Assembly (NCBI GenBank): GCA_035310125.1
Contig: DATGEP010000234.1
Coordinates: 1 to 26,703, forward strand
Length of the DNA stretch: 26,703 bases
DNA from: DATGEP01 sp035310125
Lineage (GTDB): Bacteria; Chloroflexota; Ktedonobacteria; Ktedonobacterales; JADMIN01
Direction of reading: 5' to 3'
Shown one piece after another: positions 7,343-14,889 of this stretch (positions within the stretch are counted from its first letter, which is position 1; every line of letters begins with the position of its first letter). The translations under genes and the position numbers were made by a program. The notes below the pieces were generated by a model. The model made no database searches. It worked only from the letters and a program-made list of their open reading frames with translations, and was not told the origin of the DNA.

Positions 7343-8860
7343 ATGAGGCGGCGCAGGTGGTGGAAGCGGGTGAGCATGCTGGAGGCGAATGCGGGAGAGG
7401 CACGTAGTAGCGTGGGGGCATCCAAGACCAGATACGACGCCGTCATTGTTGGCGCCGGGCCAAATGGACTGGCGGCGGCGATCACGCTGGCCCGCGCCGG
7501 GCGCTCGGTGCTGGTTCTGGAAGCGCACGACACCCCTGGCGGTGGTGTGCGCTCGTCCGAATTGACGTTGCCTGGCTTCATCAGCGACACGTGCTCCGCT
7601 ATTCATCCCCTGGGCGCAGGCTCACCGTTCTTTCGCACACTCCCCCTCCGCAAATTCGGGCTGGAGTGGATCCATCCTCCCCTGGCGCTCGCGCATCCCC
7701 TCGATGACGGCTCCGCCGCGATTCTCGATCGCTCGATTGATATCAGCGCCGCATCGCTCGCCGAGGATGGCGAGGCGTACCGCGAGCTGATGACGCCGTT
7801 GGTGGCGAGCTGGGACACGATCACGGATGGTGTGCTGGGGCCACTCCGGCCCGTTCACCAGATGCTCCACCCCACGAGCGTACCCGCGCTGGCTCGCTTC
7901 GGACTCTCCGCGGTCCGCTCGGCGCGAGGATTGGCGGAGAGCAAGTTTCGCGGTGCGCGGGCGCGGGCGCTGTTTGCGGGGATGTCAGCGCATTCGATGC
8001 TGCCATTGGAACAACCGCCCAGCGCGGCGTTCGGGTTGGTGCTCGCAATGTCGGCACATGCGATCGGCTGGCCGTTCCCACGCGGCGGATCCCAGCGTAT
8101 CACCGATGCTCTGGTTGCGAGTTTGCGCACGTTTGGCGGCGAGATCATCACTCGAGTACGGGTCACGTCGCTGGACGAGCTCCCGGCAGCGGACGCGATC
8201 CTCTGTGATGTCACGCCGCGCCAGCTGCTGGCGCTGGCAGACGAGCGTTTGCCAGCCAGGTATAAGACCCGGCTGGCACGGTATCGCTATGGTCCTGGCG
8301 TCTTCAAGCTTGATTACGCCCTGGATGGACCGATACCGTGGACGGCTGAGGCTTGCCGCCAGGCAGGCACGGTACATCTGGGCGGCACGCTGGAGGAGAT
8401 CGCGGCATCGGAGCGGGCCGTCTGGCGCGGTGTGCCACCGGAACGTCCGTTCGTGCTGGTAGCGCAACAGAGCCTCTTCGACGTTACCCGCGCACCGGAG
8501 GGAAAACAGGTCGCCTGGGTATACTGCCACGTGCCGCACAGCTCGACGTACGACATGACCGAGCGCGTCGAGGCGCAGATCGAGCGCTTCGCGCCCGGCT
8601 TTCGCCAGCGCATCCTGGCGCGGCATGCCATGTCACCCGCCGACATGGAGCGCTACAACGCGAATTATGTGGGCGGCGATATCAACGGTGGGGTGCAGGA
8701 CTTCCGGCAGCTATTCACGCGGCCCGTCGCGCGCATCGTGCCGTATGCTACTCCCGCGCCAGGGGTATATATCTGCTCATCGTCTACGCCGCCGGGCGGC
8801 GGCGTCCATGGCATGTGCGGCTACTACGCGGCGCGAGCGGCGCTGCACGATGGTCGCTAG
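7343..8860 (+). CDS. FAD-dependent oxidoreductase, phytoene desaturase/dehydrogenase-like
   Basis: A 505-residue flavoprotein of the phytoene-dehydrogenase/amine-oxidase-like group. The FAD-binding dinucleotide motif is VIVGAGPNGLAAA (34-46), with the acidic residue Glu60 at the end of beta-2 and the GGGVRSSE segment (66-73) that follows in this family. The C-terminal FAD motif is GVYICSSSTPPGGGVHGMCGYYAA (near 475-500). A CrtI-type carotenoid desaturase is possible. No phytoene synthase or other carotenoid gene is in the window, and many such proteins in non-pigmented bacteria have unknown substrates. Two starts are possible: ATG at 7343, which adds an Arg-rich MRRRRWWKR stretch, or ATG at 7376. 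Both ribosome sites are weak. The stop codon shares the tetranucleotide CTAG with that of the converging gene. Confidence 0.88.
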   Translation: MRRRRWWKRVSMLEANAGEARSSVGASKTRYDAVIVGAGPNGLAAAITLARAGRSVLVLEAHDTPGGGVRSSELTLPGFISDTCSAIHPLGAGSPFFRTLPLRKFGLEWIHPPLALAHPLDDGSAAILDRSIDISAASLAEDGEAYRELMTPLVASWDTITDGVLGPLRPVHQMLHPTSVPALARFGLSAVRSARGLAESKFRGARARALFAGMSAHSMLPLEQPPSAAFGLVLAMSAHAIGWPFPRGGSQRITDALVASLRTFGGEIITRVRVTSLDELPAADAILCDVTPRQLLALADERLPARYKTRLARYRYGPGVFKLDYALDGPIPWTAEACRQAGTVHLGGTLEEIAASERAVWRGVPPERPFVLVAQQSLFDVTRAPEGKQVAWVYCHVPHSSTYDMTERVEAQIERFAPGFRQRILARHAMSPADMERYNANYVGGDINGGVQDFRQLFTRPVARIVPYATPAPGVYICSSSTPPGGGVHGMCGYYAARAALHDGR

Positions 8861-9303
8861 CTGGCCGCACGCGCGCCAGTCAGCACCGTGTCTACCTGGC
8901 TCAGCAGCTTTTGCGCATTGGCAAAGCCAAAGTTTACGGCGTGGGCATGGCCGGAAGCGTCGAGCACGACGGTGGTAGGCACGGTGAGCACGTTGTACCG
9001 CTTCGTAAGCTCTGGCGAGCTGGGGCCGTCTATCTCCACCACCTCGACGGTATCTTCGCCGAGAGCATCTTGCACACGGCGCAATGCGGGCCGCTGCAAG
9101 CGATGGCATTGGGTACAATCGGCGCTACTGAAGGCGAGAATACGGACCGGAGCCCCAGTGGTACCGCTGTCAAATTCGGCGCCCGTAGCGGCTAGCGCGG
9201 CCTGGCGACGGCGCTCGACGAAGCGGCGACCGATCCACACGGCGAGCCACGAAAGAGCGCCAGCGAGCGCCAGGATGAGCACGCGAACGAGGATGCTTTG
9301 CAT
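8857..9303 (-). CDS. Membrane-anchored thioredoxin-like protein
   Basis: A 148-residue protein with one N-terminal membrane segment (about 4-25), a basic stretch RRFVERRRQ and then a thioredoxin-fold domain. The redox motif is CTQC (Cys63, Cys66), after VRILAFSSAD. The cis-proline region is VLTVPTTVVLDASG, and the tail AVNFGFANAQKLLSQVD is typical of thioredoxins. I chose the ATG at 9303 because GGGGAG sits just upstream and the reading frame before it is the coding region of the preceding gene in another frame. Its start lies one base after that gene's stop, so translation is probably coupled. The topology puts the thioredoxin domain on one side of the membrane; the orientation is not certain. 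The partner DUF4395 protein also carries a CxxC pair. Confidence 0.88.
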   Translation of the reverse strand: MQSILVRVLILALAGALSWLAVWIGRRFVERRRQAALAATGAEFDSGTTGAPVRILAFSSADCTQCHRLQRPALRRVQDALGEDTVEVVEIDGPSSPELTKRYNVLTVPTTVVLDASGHAHAVNFGFANAQKLLSQVDTVLTGARAAS

Positions 9304-9304
9304 G

Positions 9305-9796
9305 TCATGCTCCCCGCCAGCGGAACCCGCCGTCATAGCGGACACGCGGCAGCAATCCCAGGCGTCCAAGGTGGTAGTAGACAAAGCAGCCGGCGCAGAA
9401 TCCAACGGTCAGATTGATGCCAGCGAGGACAAATACGATGAGATCGAGTGTCCAGCCGGCAGCGGCGGCCTGAGTCAGAAAGAGCACCAGACTGGCGGCA
9501 ATGAGGAAGACAGCGCCCACGCCCTGCGCGAAACGATGCGGCGCGGGATCATCCTCGACGATACGAGGCCGCACAAGATGCAACGGCACCGCGGCATAGC
9601 GATACAGCAGCCGGAATGGACTGACCGCGGGAGCCACCGCGCTGATGGCCAGCGCTGCCGCCGCGATGGCAGCCACTACGGGCGCCTGGAAGAGAAACGC
9701 CACGGCGGTCAAGGCGACGACCCAGATCTGCGAAAAGCGAATGAGGTGTGTGTCAACTCGCGGAGTGCCTATGGAGCCAGCGGTTGCGCTCTGCAT
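9305..9796 (-). CDS. DUF4395 family membrane protein
   Basis: A 163-residue integral membrane protein of the DUF4395 family. The N-terminal VDTHLIRFSQ (14-23), the central PAPHRFAQGVG (85-94) and the C-terminal segment VGFCAGCFVYYHLGRLG (131-147) match the family. Hydrophobic segments lie at about 24-38, 40-58, 94-112 and 116-140. Cys134 and Cys137 form a CxxC within or at the edge of the last membrane segment, as in membrane electron-transfer proteins. The family often sits beside thioredoxin genes, as here. The start at 9796 is supported by GGAGGA eight bases upstream; a TTG at 9814 would add six residues. It is the first gene of a two-gene operon with its own promoter upstream (9906-9935). 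Confidence 0.88.
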   Translation of the reverse strand: MQSATAGSIGTPRVDTHLIRFSQIWVVALTAVAFLFQAPVVAAIAAAALAISAVAPAVSPFRLLYRYAAVPLHLVRPRIVEDDPAPHRFAQGVGAVFLIAASLVLFLTQAAAAGWTLDLIVFVLAGINLTVGFCAGCFVYYHLGRLGLLPRVRYDGGFRWRGA

Positions 9797-9862
9797 ACGG
9801 AAAATCCTCCCCAAGACCTCGGCGCCAAATGGGACTGTCGCCTCAGCATGCCCGCCCAGCTC

Positions 9863-9885
9863 TTGATGTTGACTAATTACATCAA
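9863..9885 (-). promoter_or_regulatory. Inverted repeat in the leader of the DUF4395/thioredoxin operon
   Basis: TTGATGT (9863-9869) and ACATCAA (9879-9885) are perfect seven-base arms with a nine-base AT-rich spacer. The repeat lies just downstream of the expected transcription start (about 9899) and about 65 bases before the start codon. It could be a repressor operator or an mRNA stem-loop. No regulator gene is adjacent. Confidence 0.45.
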
Positions 9886-9905
9886 CAAAGTCAAATACTA
9901 TACGA

Positions 9906-9935
9906 ATTGTAGTAATGAGAGTAATGGGCTGTCAA
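9906..9935 (-). promoter_or_regulatory. Sigma70-type promoter of the DUF4395/thioredoxin operon
   Basis: Reading the minus strand, TTGACA (9935-9930) and TACAAT (9911-9906) are separated by 18 bases. The -35 is perfect and the -10 matches at five of six positions. The expected start of transcription is near 9899, which gives a leader of about 100 bases to the ATG at 9796. Confidence 0.7.
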
Positions 9936-10008
9936 GGGCGCGCGCAGCCGTGTACGGGCTTCTGTCAGATGTCCGAGGAGCAGGCTGTATGTCGTCTCGC
10001 CTCAACCG

Positions 10009-11238
10009 TCAGGTAGGCGGGCGATTTAGCGGCGTTAACCGTCTGCGCATGTTGCGCGTGGTGGCGTCCAGTTTGATACGCGTGCGGTAGATGACGAAGA
10101 ATCCCAGGCCGAAGACGAGGATGATAAAGCCCCACGCAATGATGTTGCCGAGCAGCGTGTTGGTCGTGCCGCCGATGGCGGGGAATCGTTGTAGCTGGCC
10201 GGCGCCCGCGAAGATCACCGGCTTGCCGCTGGGCGTAATCGCTACCACAAGTGACGTCACCGGTTGTGAGAGGCCGGGCGCCAGCGTGGTCCAGTGCGCG
10301 CCGCCGTCAGTTGTTCCATATACGACGCTGCCGATAGCGGCGTAGAGGACGCCAGGCGTCTTGGGATCGGCAGCCAGCGCTCGCACACTGCCCGATGGCA
10401 GACCCTGACCGGCGCCACGCTGTGTCCATGTCGTTCCATCGTTGGCGCTTGCGTACAGGCCGGCGGCGGTGCCTATGTAGAGCGCCGGCCCGCCTGGGTT
10501 GGTGCCTCGGGCTGGCGTCTCGGCGAACACGTATACGTGAGCATTTGAGGCTAAACCACCTGTACGCTGCGCCCATGTCTGGCCGCCATCCACGCTGACA
10601 TACAGGCCGCCGCCGTCGAGTCCGGCAAATTCGACCTGTGAGGCTGGGTCATGGAAGAGTGTATTGATGTCGGCCCCACCCGGCAGACCGCTGTCTATAT
10701 GTGTCCAGGTGTGGCCCTGGTCGGCGCTCGTATAGACGCCACGATGGAATGTGCCCGCGAGGAGCGCGCTGTCGCTGGCGCCGAATATGAGCGCCGTCAA
10801 CACGTCGTCCCTGGGCAATCCAGTGCCGCGCTGGCTCCAGTGGTTGCCGTCGTCGGTGGTGACGTAGAGGCCACTCGTCGTCGCGGCATACACAACACCC
10901 GGCGCATGGGGATCGGGAAGCAGCGCGTTCGTCTGGGCGGAAGCTGGGAGACCTTCACCGCCGACTGGCGTGCTGATTCCATCGGTGCGCGTGCGGTAGA
11001 TCATGCCGTGGTTGGCGCCGGCATAGAGTATCTTCGTCTGTGACGGATCCTGCGCAAGGCTGACGATTGTGTCGCCCTGGGAGCTGGCTAGCGCCTCCCA
11101 GTACGGGCCTGTAGGGCCACAACCGGCGAGCATGAGAACACAAACAACGAGAGTCACCAGTACTCTGCCAGGAAATTCAGCCCATCCGCTCCGTTGCGTG
11201 CGGCGCGTCCAGTGGCTCGCCAACGATATCCTCCCCAT
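10009..11238 (-). CDS. Asp-box (BNR) beta-propeller lipoprotein with C-terminal membrane segment
   Basis: A 409-residue exported protein. The signal peptide RVLVTLVVCVLMLAGC ends in a lipobox (LAGC), so Cys40 is probably lipidated. At least five Asp-box motifs of the form S/T-x-D-x-G-x-x-W can be read: TTDDGNHW (127-134), SADQGHTW (171-178), SVDGGQTW (215-222), SANDGTTW (264-271) and TTDGGAHW (309-316). They mark blades of a sialidase- or Ycf48-like propeller, and each lies near an LYA/VYA-type strand. A hydrophobic helix follows at about 365-385 with a basic tail (IYRTRIKLDATTRNMRRR). No enzymatic residues are recognisable, so binding or scaffolding is more likely than hydrolysis. I chose the ATG at 11238, 19 bases after the upstream gene's stop; a longer frame would run into that gene. 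Confidence 0.85.
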   Translation of the reverse strand: MGRISLASHWTRRTQRSGWAEFPGRVLVTLVVCVLMLAGCGPTGPYWEALASSQGDTIVSLAQDPSQTKILYAGANHGMIYRTRTDGISTPVGGEGLPASAQTNALLPDPHAPGVVYAATTSGLYVTTDDGNHWSQRGTGLPRDDVLTALIFGASDSALLAGTFHRGVYTSADQGHTWTHIDSGLPGGADINTLFHDPASQVEFAGLDGGGLYVSVDGGQTWAQRTGGLASNAHVYVFAETPARGTNPGGPALYIGTAAGLYASANDGTTWTQRGAGQGLPSGSVRALAADPKTPGVLYAAIGSVVYGTTDGGAHWTTLAPGLSQPVTSLVVAITPSGKPVIFAGAGQLQRFPAIGGTTNTLLGNIIAWGFIILVFGLGFFVIYRTRIKLDATTRNMRRRLTPLNRPPT

Positions 11239-11257
11239 TCGCTCGCCTAACGATTGC

Positions 11258-12250
11258 TCACGGAACCAGATCAAGCTCCTGGCCCAGTCCGCGCTCCCGT
11301 GCCAGCTCGTAGACACGTCCGGCGGTCGCTACATCTTCCAGCCCGATGCCGAGTGACTTGAATAAGGTGATCTGCTGTTCGGAGGTACGCCCAGGCGTCT
11401 GGCCGGCTACGATCTTGCTCAGCTCGACGGCGCGGTCGAATGAGAAGAAGCCAGCTTCAGCGGGGATCATCAAGTCACCGGCTTCCATGCGCGCCTGGTC
11501 CAGCGCGTCCACCGCGACGATGGCGCTACGCTCGACCGTCTCGTCGTCCACTTCGCGGCGGTTGTGCCAGTTAGACCCCATCGCGTTGATGTGCGTGCCG
11601 GGCCGAAGCCACGCGCCGTATACGATTGGCTCGCGCGCGGTGGTGGCCGTCACGACGATATCCGCTGGCCGGACCGCCGCTTCCGCGCTGGTTGCTGGCT
11701 CTACGGCGACGCCGGTACGCTCCGCCATCTCGTCGCAGAACGCGCGACGACGGCTCTCATCGCGTCCATAGACGAGGAAACGCTCGATGGGACGCACAGC
11801 ATAGAGCGCCAGCAGCTGCGTCCGCGCCTGGCCGCCGGTGCCGAGAAGCCCCACCACGCGGGCGTTCTGGCGTGCCATGTATCGTGCCGCCACCCCGGAA
11901 GCGGCGCCGGTGCGCATCTGCCCCAGCCAGTCCGCCTCGATGATGGCGAGCAGCCTCCCGTCTTCAGCGGAGGAGAGCAGCACAACGAAGCGCACACCAG
12001 CGCTAGAGGCGGTGTATGTCTTCAGGCCGACCAGCCCCGGCCCCTCCACATCAGGATGACCTGGCTGTCCTGGCACATACCCGGAGAGCACATGTAGCAC
12101 GCCTCGACCACCCGGTAAAACAATGCGTGAGCGCGGGCGGTTCTCCGCTTCCCCCGCCGCCTCCCGGCGGAATGCCGCATCTAGCACATCTACCACGTCG
12201 GGCATGGTCAACACCGCCCGCACGTCCTCTTCACGCACTACAAGCGTCAC
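11258..12250 (-). CDS. Ornithine cyclodeaminase / mu-crystallin family protein
   Basis: A 330-residue NAD(P)-binding protein. Typical elements are the substrate-binding Lys77 in GLKTY, RTGAASG (113-119), the Rossmann glycine motif GLLGTGGQA (134-142), HINAMGSN (220-227), and the C-terminal TLFKSLGIGLEDVATA (295-310). The family includes ornithine cyclodeaminase, alanine dehydrogenase of archaeal type, ketimine reductases and enzymes for siderophore precursors, so the substrate is open. The start is GTG at 12250 with GGAGGG five bases upstream. It is followed at 20 bases by the Asp-box lipoprotein gene, so they may be cotranscribed without an obvious functional link. Confidence 0.93.
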   Translation of the reverse strand: MTLVVREEDVRAVLTMPDVVDVLDAAFRREAAGEAENRPRSRIVLPGGRGVLHVLSGYVPGQPGHPDVEGPGLVGLKTYTASSAGVRFVVLLSSAEDGRLLAIIEADWLGQMRTGAASGVAARYMARQNARVVGLLGTGGQARTQLLALYAVRPIERFLVYGRDESRRRAFCDEMAERTGVAVEPATSAEAAVRPADIVVTATTAREPIVYGAWLRPGTHINAMGSNWHNRREVDDETVERSAIVAVDALDQARMEAGDLMIPAEAGFFSFDRAVELSKIVAGQTPGRTSEQQITLFKSLGIGLEDVATAGRVYELARERGLGQELDLVP

Positions 12251-12299
12251 CGTTTCCCTCCATGTTTCCTCACGCTGGTTTGCTCGTCATTAGCGCCGC

Positions 12300-12319
12300 A
12301 CCCGCGTAGAGACGCGGGT
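12300..12319 (-). terminator. GC-rich stem-loop between zinc-ribbon and cyclodeaminase genes
   Basis: ACCCGCG (12300-12306) and CGCGGGT (12313-12319) form a perfect seven-base stem with a six-base loop, 14 bases after the stop of the zinc-ribbon gene (12333) on the minus strand. There is no T-run, so this may be a weak or factor-assisted terminator, or a structure that only reduces read-through. Confidence 0.4.
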
Positions 12320-12332
12320 ATTCACCTACAAC

Positions 12333-12824
12333 TCAACGCCGGATGACCCGGCGCACGTAGACGAACGTCTCAATCACCATTGTTCCGCGCTCCCGACCGT
12401 CTGGTGCTTCTGATTGCAGCAGGTCGGAAAGGGTAGGTAGCACCGTGCGTATTGCCGCCCGGCGAGCCGGTGGGCGAGCGAGCATGTGACGTGCGGCGCG
12501 CATCGCCAGCGTCAGCGCCAGCGCGCTCGCGCCCGTCTTGATGGCGGCGCGCACGGCTGGCTGGCGCCATGCCGCCACGGAAACCTCGGCCAGCCGGACA
12601 GGAGCTGGCAGTGTCACACGCCCAGACGACCCGGCCACCGCGAGTGCGCTCATTTCCGACGAAGTCGCGTCATCTTTTGCCGGTTCCCCTACACCGAGCT
12701 CTGCGCTCCCTTCGACGACCTCGACCGAGTCCCCGGCCGCCACCTCACGCATCATGCCGCCACAGGTAGGGCAGATATCGGGCGCTGACCATACGACCGT
12801 CTGGCAGGTTGGACAAAACATCAT
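12333..12824 (-). CDS. Small zinc-ribbon protein of unknown function
   Basis: A 163-residue protein that starts with a zinc ribbon, MMFCPTCQTVVWSAPDICPTCG; the four ligands are Cys4, Cys7, Cys18 and Cys21. A low-complexity acidic linker (about 26-60) follows, then a helical region (80-125) with the moderately hydrophobic stretch AAIKTGASALALTLAMRAARHML, which may associate with the membrane. The protein ends in a basic tail (YVRRVIRR). Such zinc-ribbon-plus-helix proteins are common and mostly uncharacterised. GGAG lies six bases before the ATG. It follows the aminotransferase gene at 37 bases on the same strand and is probably cotranscribed with it. Confidence 0.8.
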   Translation of the reverse strand: MMFCPTCQTVVWSAPDICPTCGGMMREVAAGDSVEVVEGSAELGVGEPAKDDATSSEMSALAVAGSSGRVTLPAPVRLAEVSVAAWRQPAVRAAIKTGASALALTLAMRAARHMLARPPARRAAIRTVLPTLSDLLQSEAPDGRERGTMVIETFVYVRRVIRR

Positions 12825-12861
12825 GCGTTCTCCCAGAGTCTCATCCGTGGAGCTTGAACAG

Positions 12862-14127
12862 CTACCTCCGGCGTATCAGCTCGTCCAGCGCGGAGACGAC
12901 GGCATCGTTCTCCTCAACAGAATTATAGAAGTGTGGCGAGATACGCAACAGACCTGGCCGCGAATCCACAATAATGCCTCGCTCGGTGAGGCTCTGCACC
13001 AGCTCCTCAGGCCGCTCAAGCTCCAGGAGCACAATCGAACTGCGGTGGCTGCCATCCAGAGGGCTACGGACCTTCCAGCCGTGCTCGCGCACTCGCCGCA
13101 CAAGGTCGTCCGCCAGCCACCGCGTGCGCTCGCGGATGCGCTCGACGCCGATCTCCAGCACGATGTCCAGCGCCGCGCTCGCAGCGTATACTGGAGCAAT
13201 CGCGGGCGTGCCGGCTTCCAGACGCTGGGCGTCGTCACGGTACGCGAATTCTTTGGTGCGGAATTGGAACTGATCGCGTGAGCCGAACCAGCCCGTTATT
13301 GTTGGATGCAAGCGCGATATGAGGTCTTCGCGCACATAGGCGAACGCGACACCAGGGCCGCCCATCAGCCATTTCAACGTGCCGGAGACGAGGAAGTCTA
13401 CATCGAGCGCCTTCACATCCAGCGGAATCTGGCCGGTGCCCTGATAATCGTCCACCAGCAGCAGCGCACCATGCTGGTGCGCGATATCCGCCAGTCTGCG
13501 AACGTCTTGGATGTAGCCGCTGAGGAAAAAGACGCGCGAGGTGGCAACGAGGCCCGTGCGGTCGTCCACCGCCCGCTCAAACAGCTCCGCCGGCAACGAG
13601 CTGTGGTCCGGGCTATCTACGAACGCGACATCCATGCCCGCGCGCTGCTTCGCGAGCCACTGGTACGCCAGTGTCGGAAAGTCCATGTCCGCCATGACGA
13701 CGCGGTTGCGGTCACCCAGGTCCAGCCCAGTGGCGATTTCGCTGAGCGCGGCTGACACGTTGGTGGCCAGCGCAATCTCGTGAGGCTGCGCACCGATCAA
13801 TCGGGCGAACTTCTCGCGTAGCGCCGCCAGCTCACCCATCCAAATGGAATACCATGCCTGCGCGCCATACTCGTTCCACGTGTCCTGGAAGCGCGCCATC
13901 GCATCCATCGAGCGGCGCGAGAGTGCGCCCAGCGAGCAGCTATTGAGGTAGATCTTGCGCTGGAGAATGGGGAATTCATCTCGATAGCGCAATAGCTCCG
14001 TATGCGGCTCGCCGCCTGTGCGCGTACGGACTGCGGGCCTGGCGCCATTGGTTTTTTTCTCCGAGGAGCTGGCCTTTGCTCGTGTCCCCGCGCCGGCTTT
14101 GGGCGTGGACGTCTTCTGCTGCACCAT
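12862..14127 (-). CDS. Class V aminotransferase-fold PLP enzyme (kynureninase / cysteine desulfurase-like)
   Basis: A 421-residue PLP-dependent enzyme of fold type I. Residues 1-42 are a Lys/Ala/Thr-rich, probably disordered extension. The core begins at EFPILQRKIYLNSCSLGALS (51-70). Asp226 and Gln229 (VDDYQ) are the pyridine-contacting residues, and Lys252 in SGTLKWLMGGPG (248-259) is the Schiff-base lysine. The C-terminal segment SRPGLLRISPHFYNSVEENDAV (389-410) resembles kynureninase, isopenicillin-N-epimerase-like and related enzymes more than the iron-sulphur cluster desulfurases. There is no obvious catalytic cysteine loop of the NifS/SufS type. The actual substrate cannot be assigned. 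AGGAGG just before the ATG at 14127 fixes the start. Confidence 0.9.
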   Translation of the reverse strand: MVQQKTSTPKAGAGTRAKASSSEKKTNGARPAVRTRTGGEPHTELLRYRDEFPILQRKIYLNSCSLGALSRRSMDAMARFQDTWNEYGAQAWYSIWMGELAALREKFARLIGAQPHEIALATNVSAALSEIATGLDLGDRNRVVMADMDFPTLAYQWLAKQRAGMDVAFVDSPDHSSLPAELFERAVDDRTGLVATSRVFFLSGYIQDVRRLADIAHQHGALLLVDDYQGTGQIPLDVKALDVDFLVSGTLKWLMGGPGVAFAYVREDLISRLHPTITGWFGSRDQFQFRTKEFAYRDDAQRLEAGTPAIAPVYAASAALDIVLEIGVERIRERTRWLADDLVRRVREHGWKVRSPLDGSHRSSIVLLELERPEELVQSLTERGIIVDSRPGLLRISPHFYNSVEENDAVVSALDELIRRR

Positions 14128-14372
14128 CTATCCTCCTGTTGCTGCTGACTGACACAAAGAGGGTCCGTTGCGGAATTGTACCACGGCGATCCTGTCAATC
14201 CGTTAGAGGTTGTCGTATGTTAATGGGTGCAGTGACGAGCCAGGTCTTGCGCAGGCTGCTTCCATGTCGCCGAGATGGTCTCATGCGATACAATGAACGT
14301 CTGTGATTATTCGATACGCACTCCAGTGGACCGCATCAGTCCTCAGAAGTTCTCCGCAAAAAAGGCTTGACG

Positions 14373-14822
14373 ATGTCCAACCAGCAGATTCCATCCGAGC
14401 CAAAGAAGTACGGCCAGATCGAGATCGAGCGCAATGAGCTTGAGCCATGGCCCAATCCTCGCCCGGATCGCGACTATGTCATCCATTTCGAGATTCCGGA
14501 GTTCACCTGTCTATGCCCGCGCTCAGGGTATCCCGACTTCGCCACCATCGTCATAGATTACGTGCCGGGTCCATCGGTGGTCGAGCTGAAGAGCCTCAAG
14601 CTCTACATCAACACGTTCCGCAATCGCGGCGTCAGCCACGAGGGTGCTACCAACGATATTCTGGACGATCTGGCGCGAGTGCTCAATCCTCGTTGGATGC
14701 GCGTCGTGGGTGAGTTCAACGTGCGCGGCAACATCAAGACGACGGTTTTCGCTGAGCATGCTCAGCCGGAATATGCCGGCCCGCGCCCGGCGTACCAGCG
14801 CCCTACGTTCACTGGTATCTAG
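14373..14822 (+). CDS. queF: NADPH-dependent 7-cyano-7-deazaguanine reductase (QueF)
   Basis: A 149-residue unimodular (short-type) QueF, which reduces preQ0 to preQ1 in queuosine biosynthesis. Cys48 in TCLCPRSGYPDFA is the covalent nucleophile and Asp55 the proton donor. The QueF motif ELKSLKLYINTFRNRGVSHE (71-90) binds NADPH and ends with the substrate-binding Glu90. The Cys-Asp and Cys-Glu spacings equal those of the Bacillus enzyme (Cys55, Asp62, Glu97). I chose the ATG at 14373 because AAGG lies seven bases upstream; a TTG two codons earlier is less likely. No other queuosine gene is in the window, and I found no convincing preQ1 riboswitch upstream. Confidence 0.96.
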   Translation: MSNQQIPSEPKKYGQIEIERNELEPWPNPRPDRDYVIHFEIPEFTCLCPRSGYPDFATIVIDYVPGPSVVELKSLKLYINTFRNRGVSHEGATNDILDDLARVLNPRWMRVVGEFNVRGNIKTTVFAEHAQPEYAGPRPAYQRPTFTGI

Positions 14823-14852
14823 TGGACAGTGGAGCCCGCATATCTCCGAGCT

Positions 14853-14889
14853 ACCGCCGGGCAAGTCATTTGCCCTGCCTGCCGGCGGT
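14853..14889. terminator. Nested stem-loops between convergent queF and YihY genes
   Basis: An outer stem ACCGCCGG (14853-14860) pairs with CCGGCGGT (14882-14889). A competing inner stem GGGCAA (14859-14864) pairs with TTGCCC (14870-14875). The structure begins 31 bases after the queF stop and overlaps the last codons of the converging gene. It could terminate both transcripts. No T-run is present. Confidence 0.4.

Noticed and set aside
8888..10090. Plus-strand frame of 400 codons
   Set aside because: It lies antisense to the thioredoxin-like and DUF4395 genes, is low in hydrophobic order, and crosses their promoter.
6623..14127. A kynurenine pathway made of the cyclase-family hydrolase and the kynureninase-like aminotransferase
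   Set aside because: The genes are 6 kb apart on opposite strands, neither substrate is certain, and no tryptophan or kynurenine oxygenase is present.
14155..14200. TTGACA and TACAAT on the minus strand before the aminotransferase gene
   Set aside because: The hexamers are only 12 bases apart, too close for one sigma70 promoter.
14300..14372. Possible preQ1 riboswitch before queF
   Set aside because: AGAAGTTCTCCGC and an A-run next to the ribosome site recall class I elements, but the second stem strand (CCC-type) is missing and no pseudoknot can be drawn.
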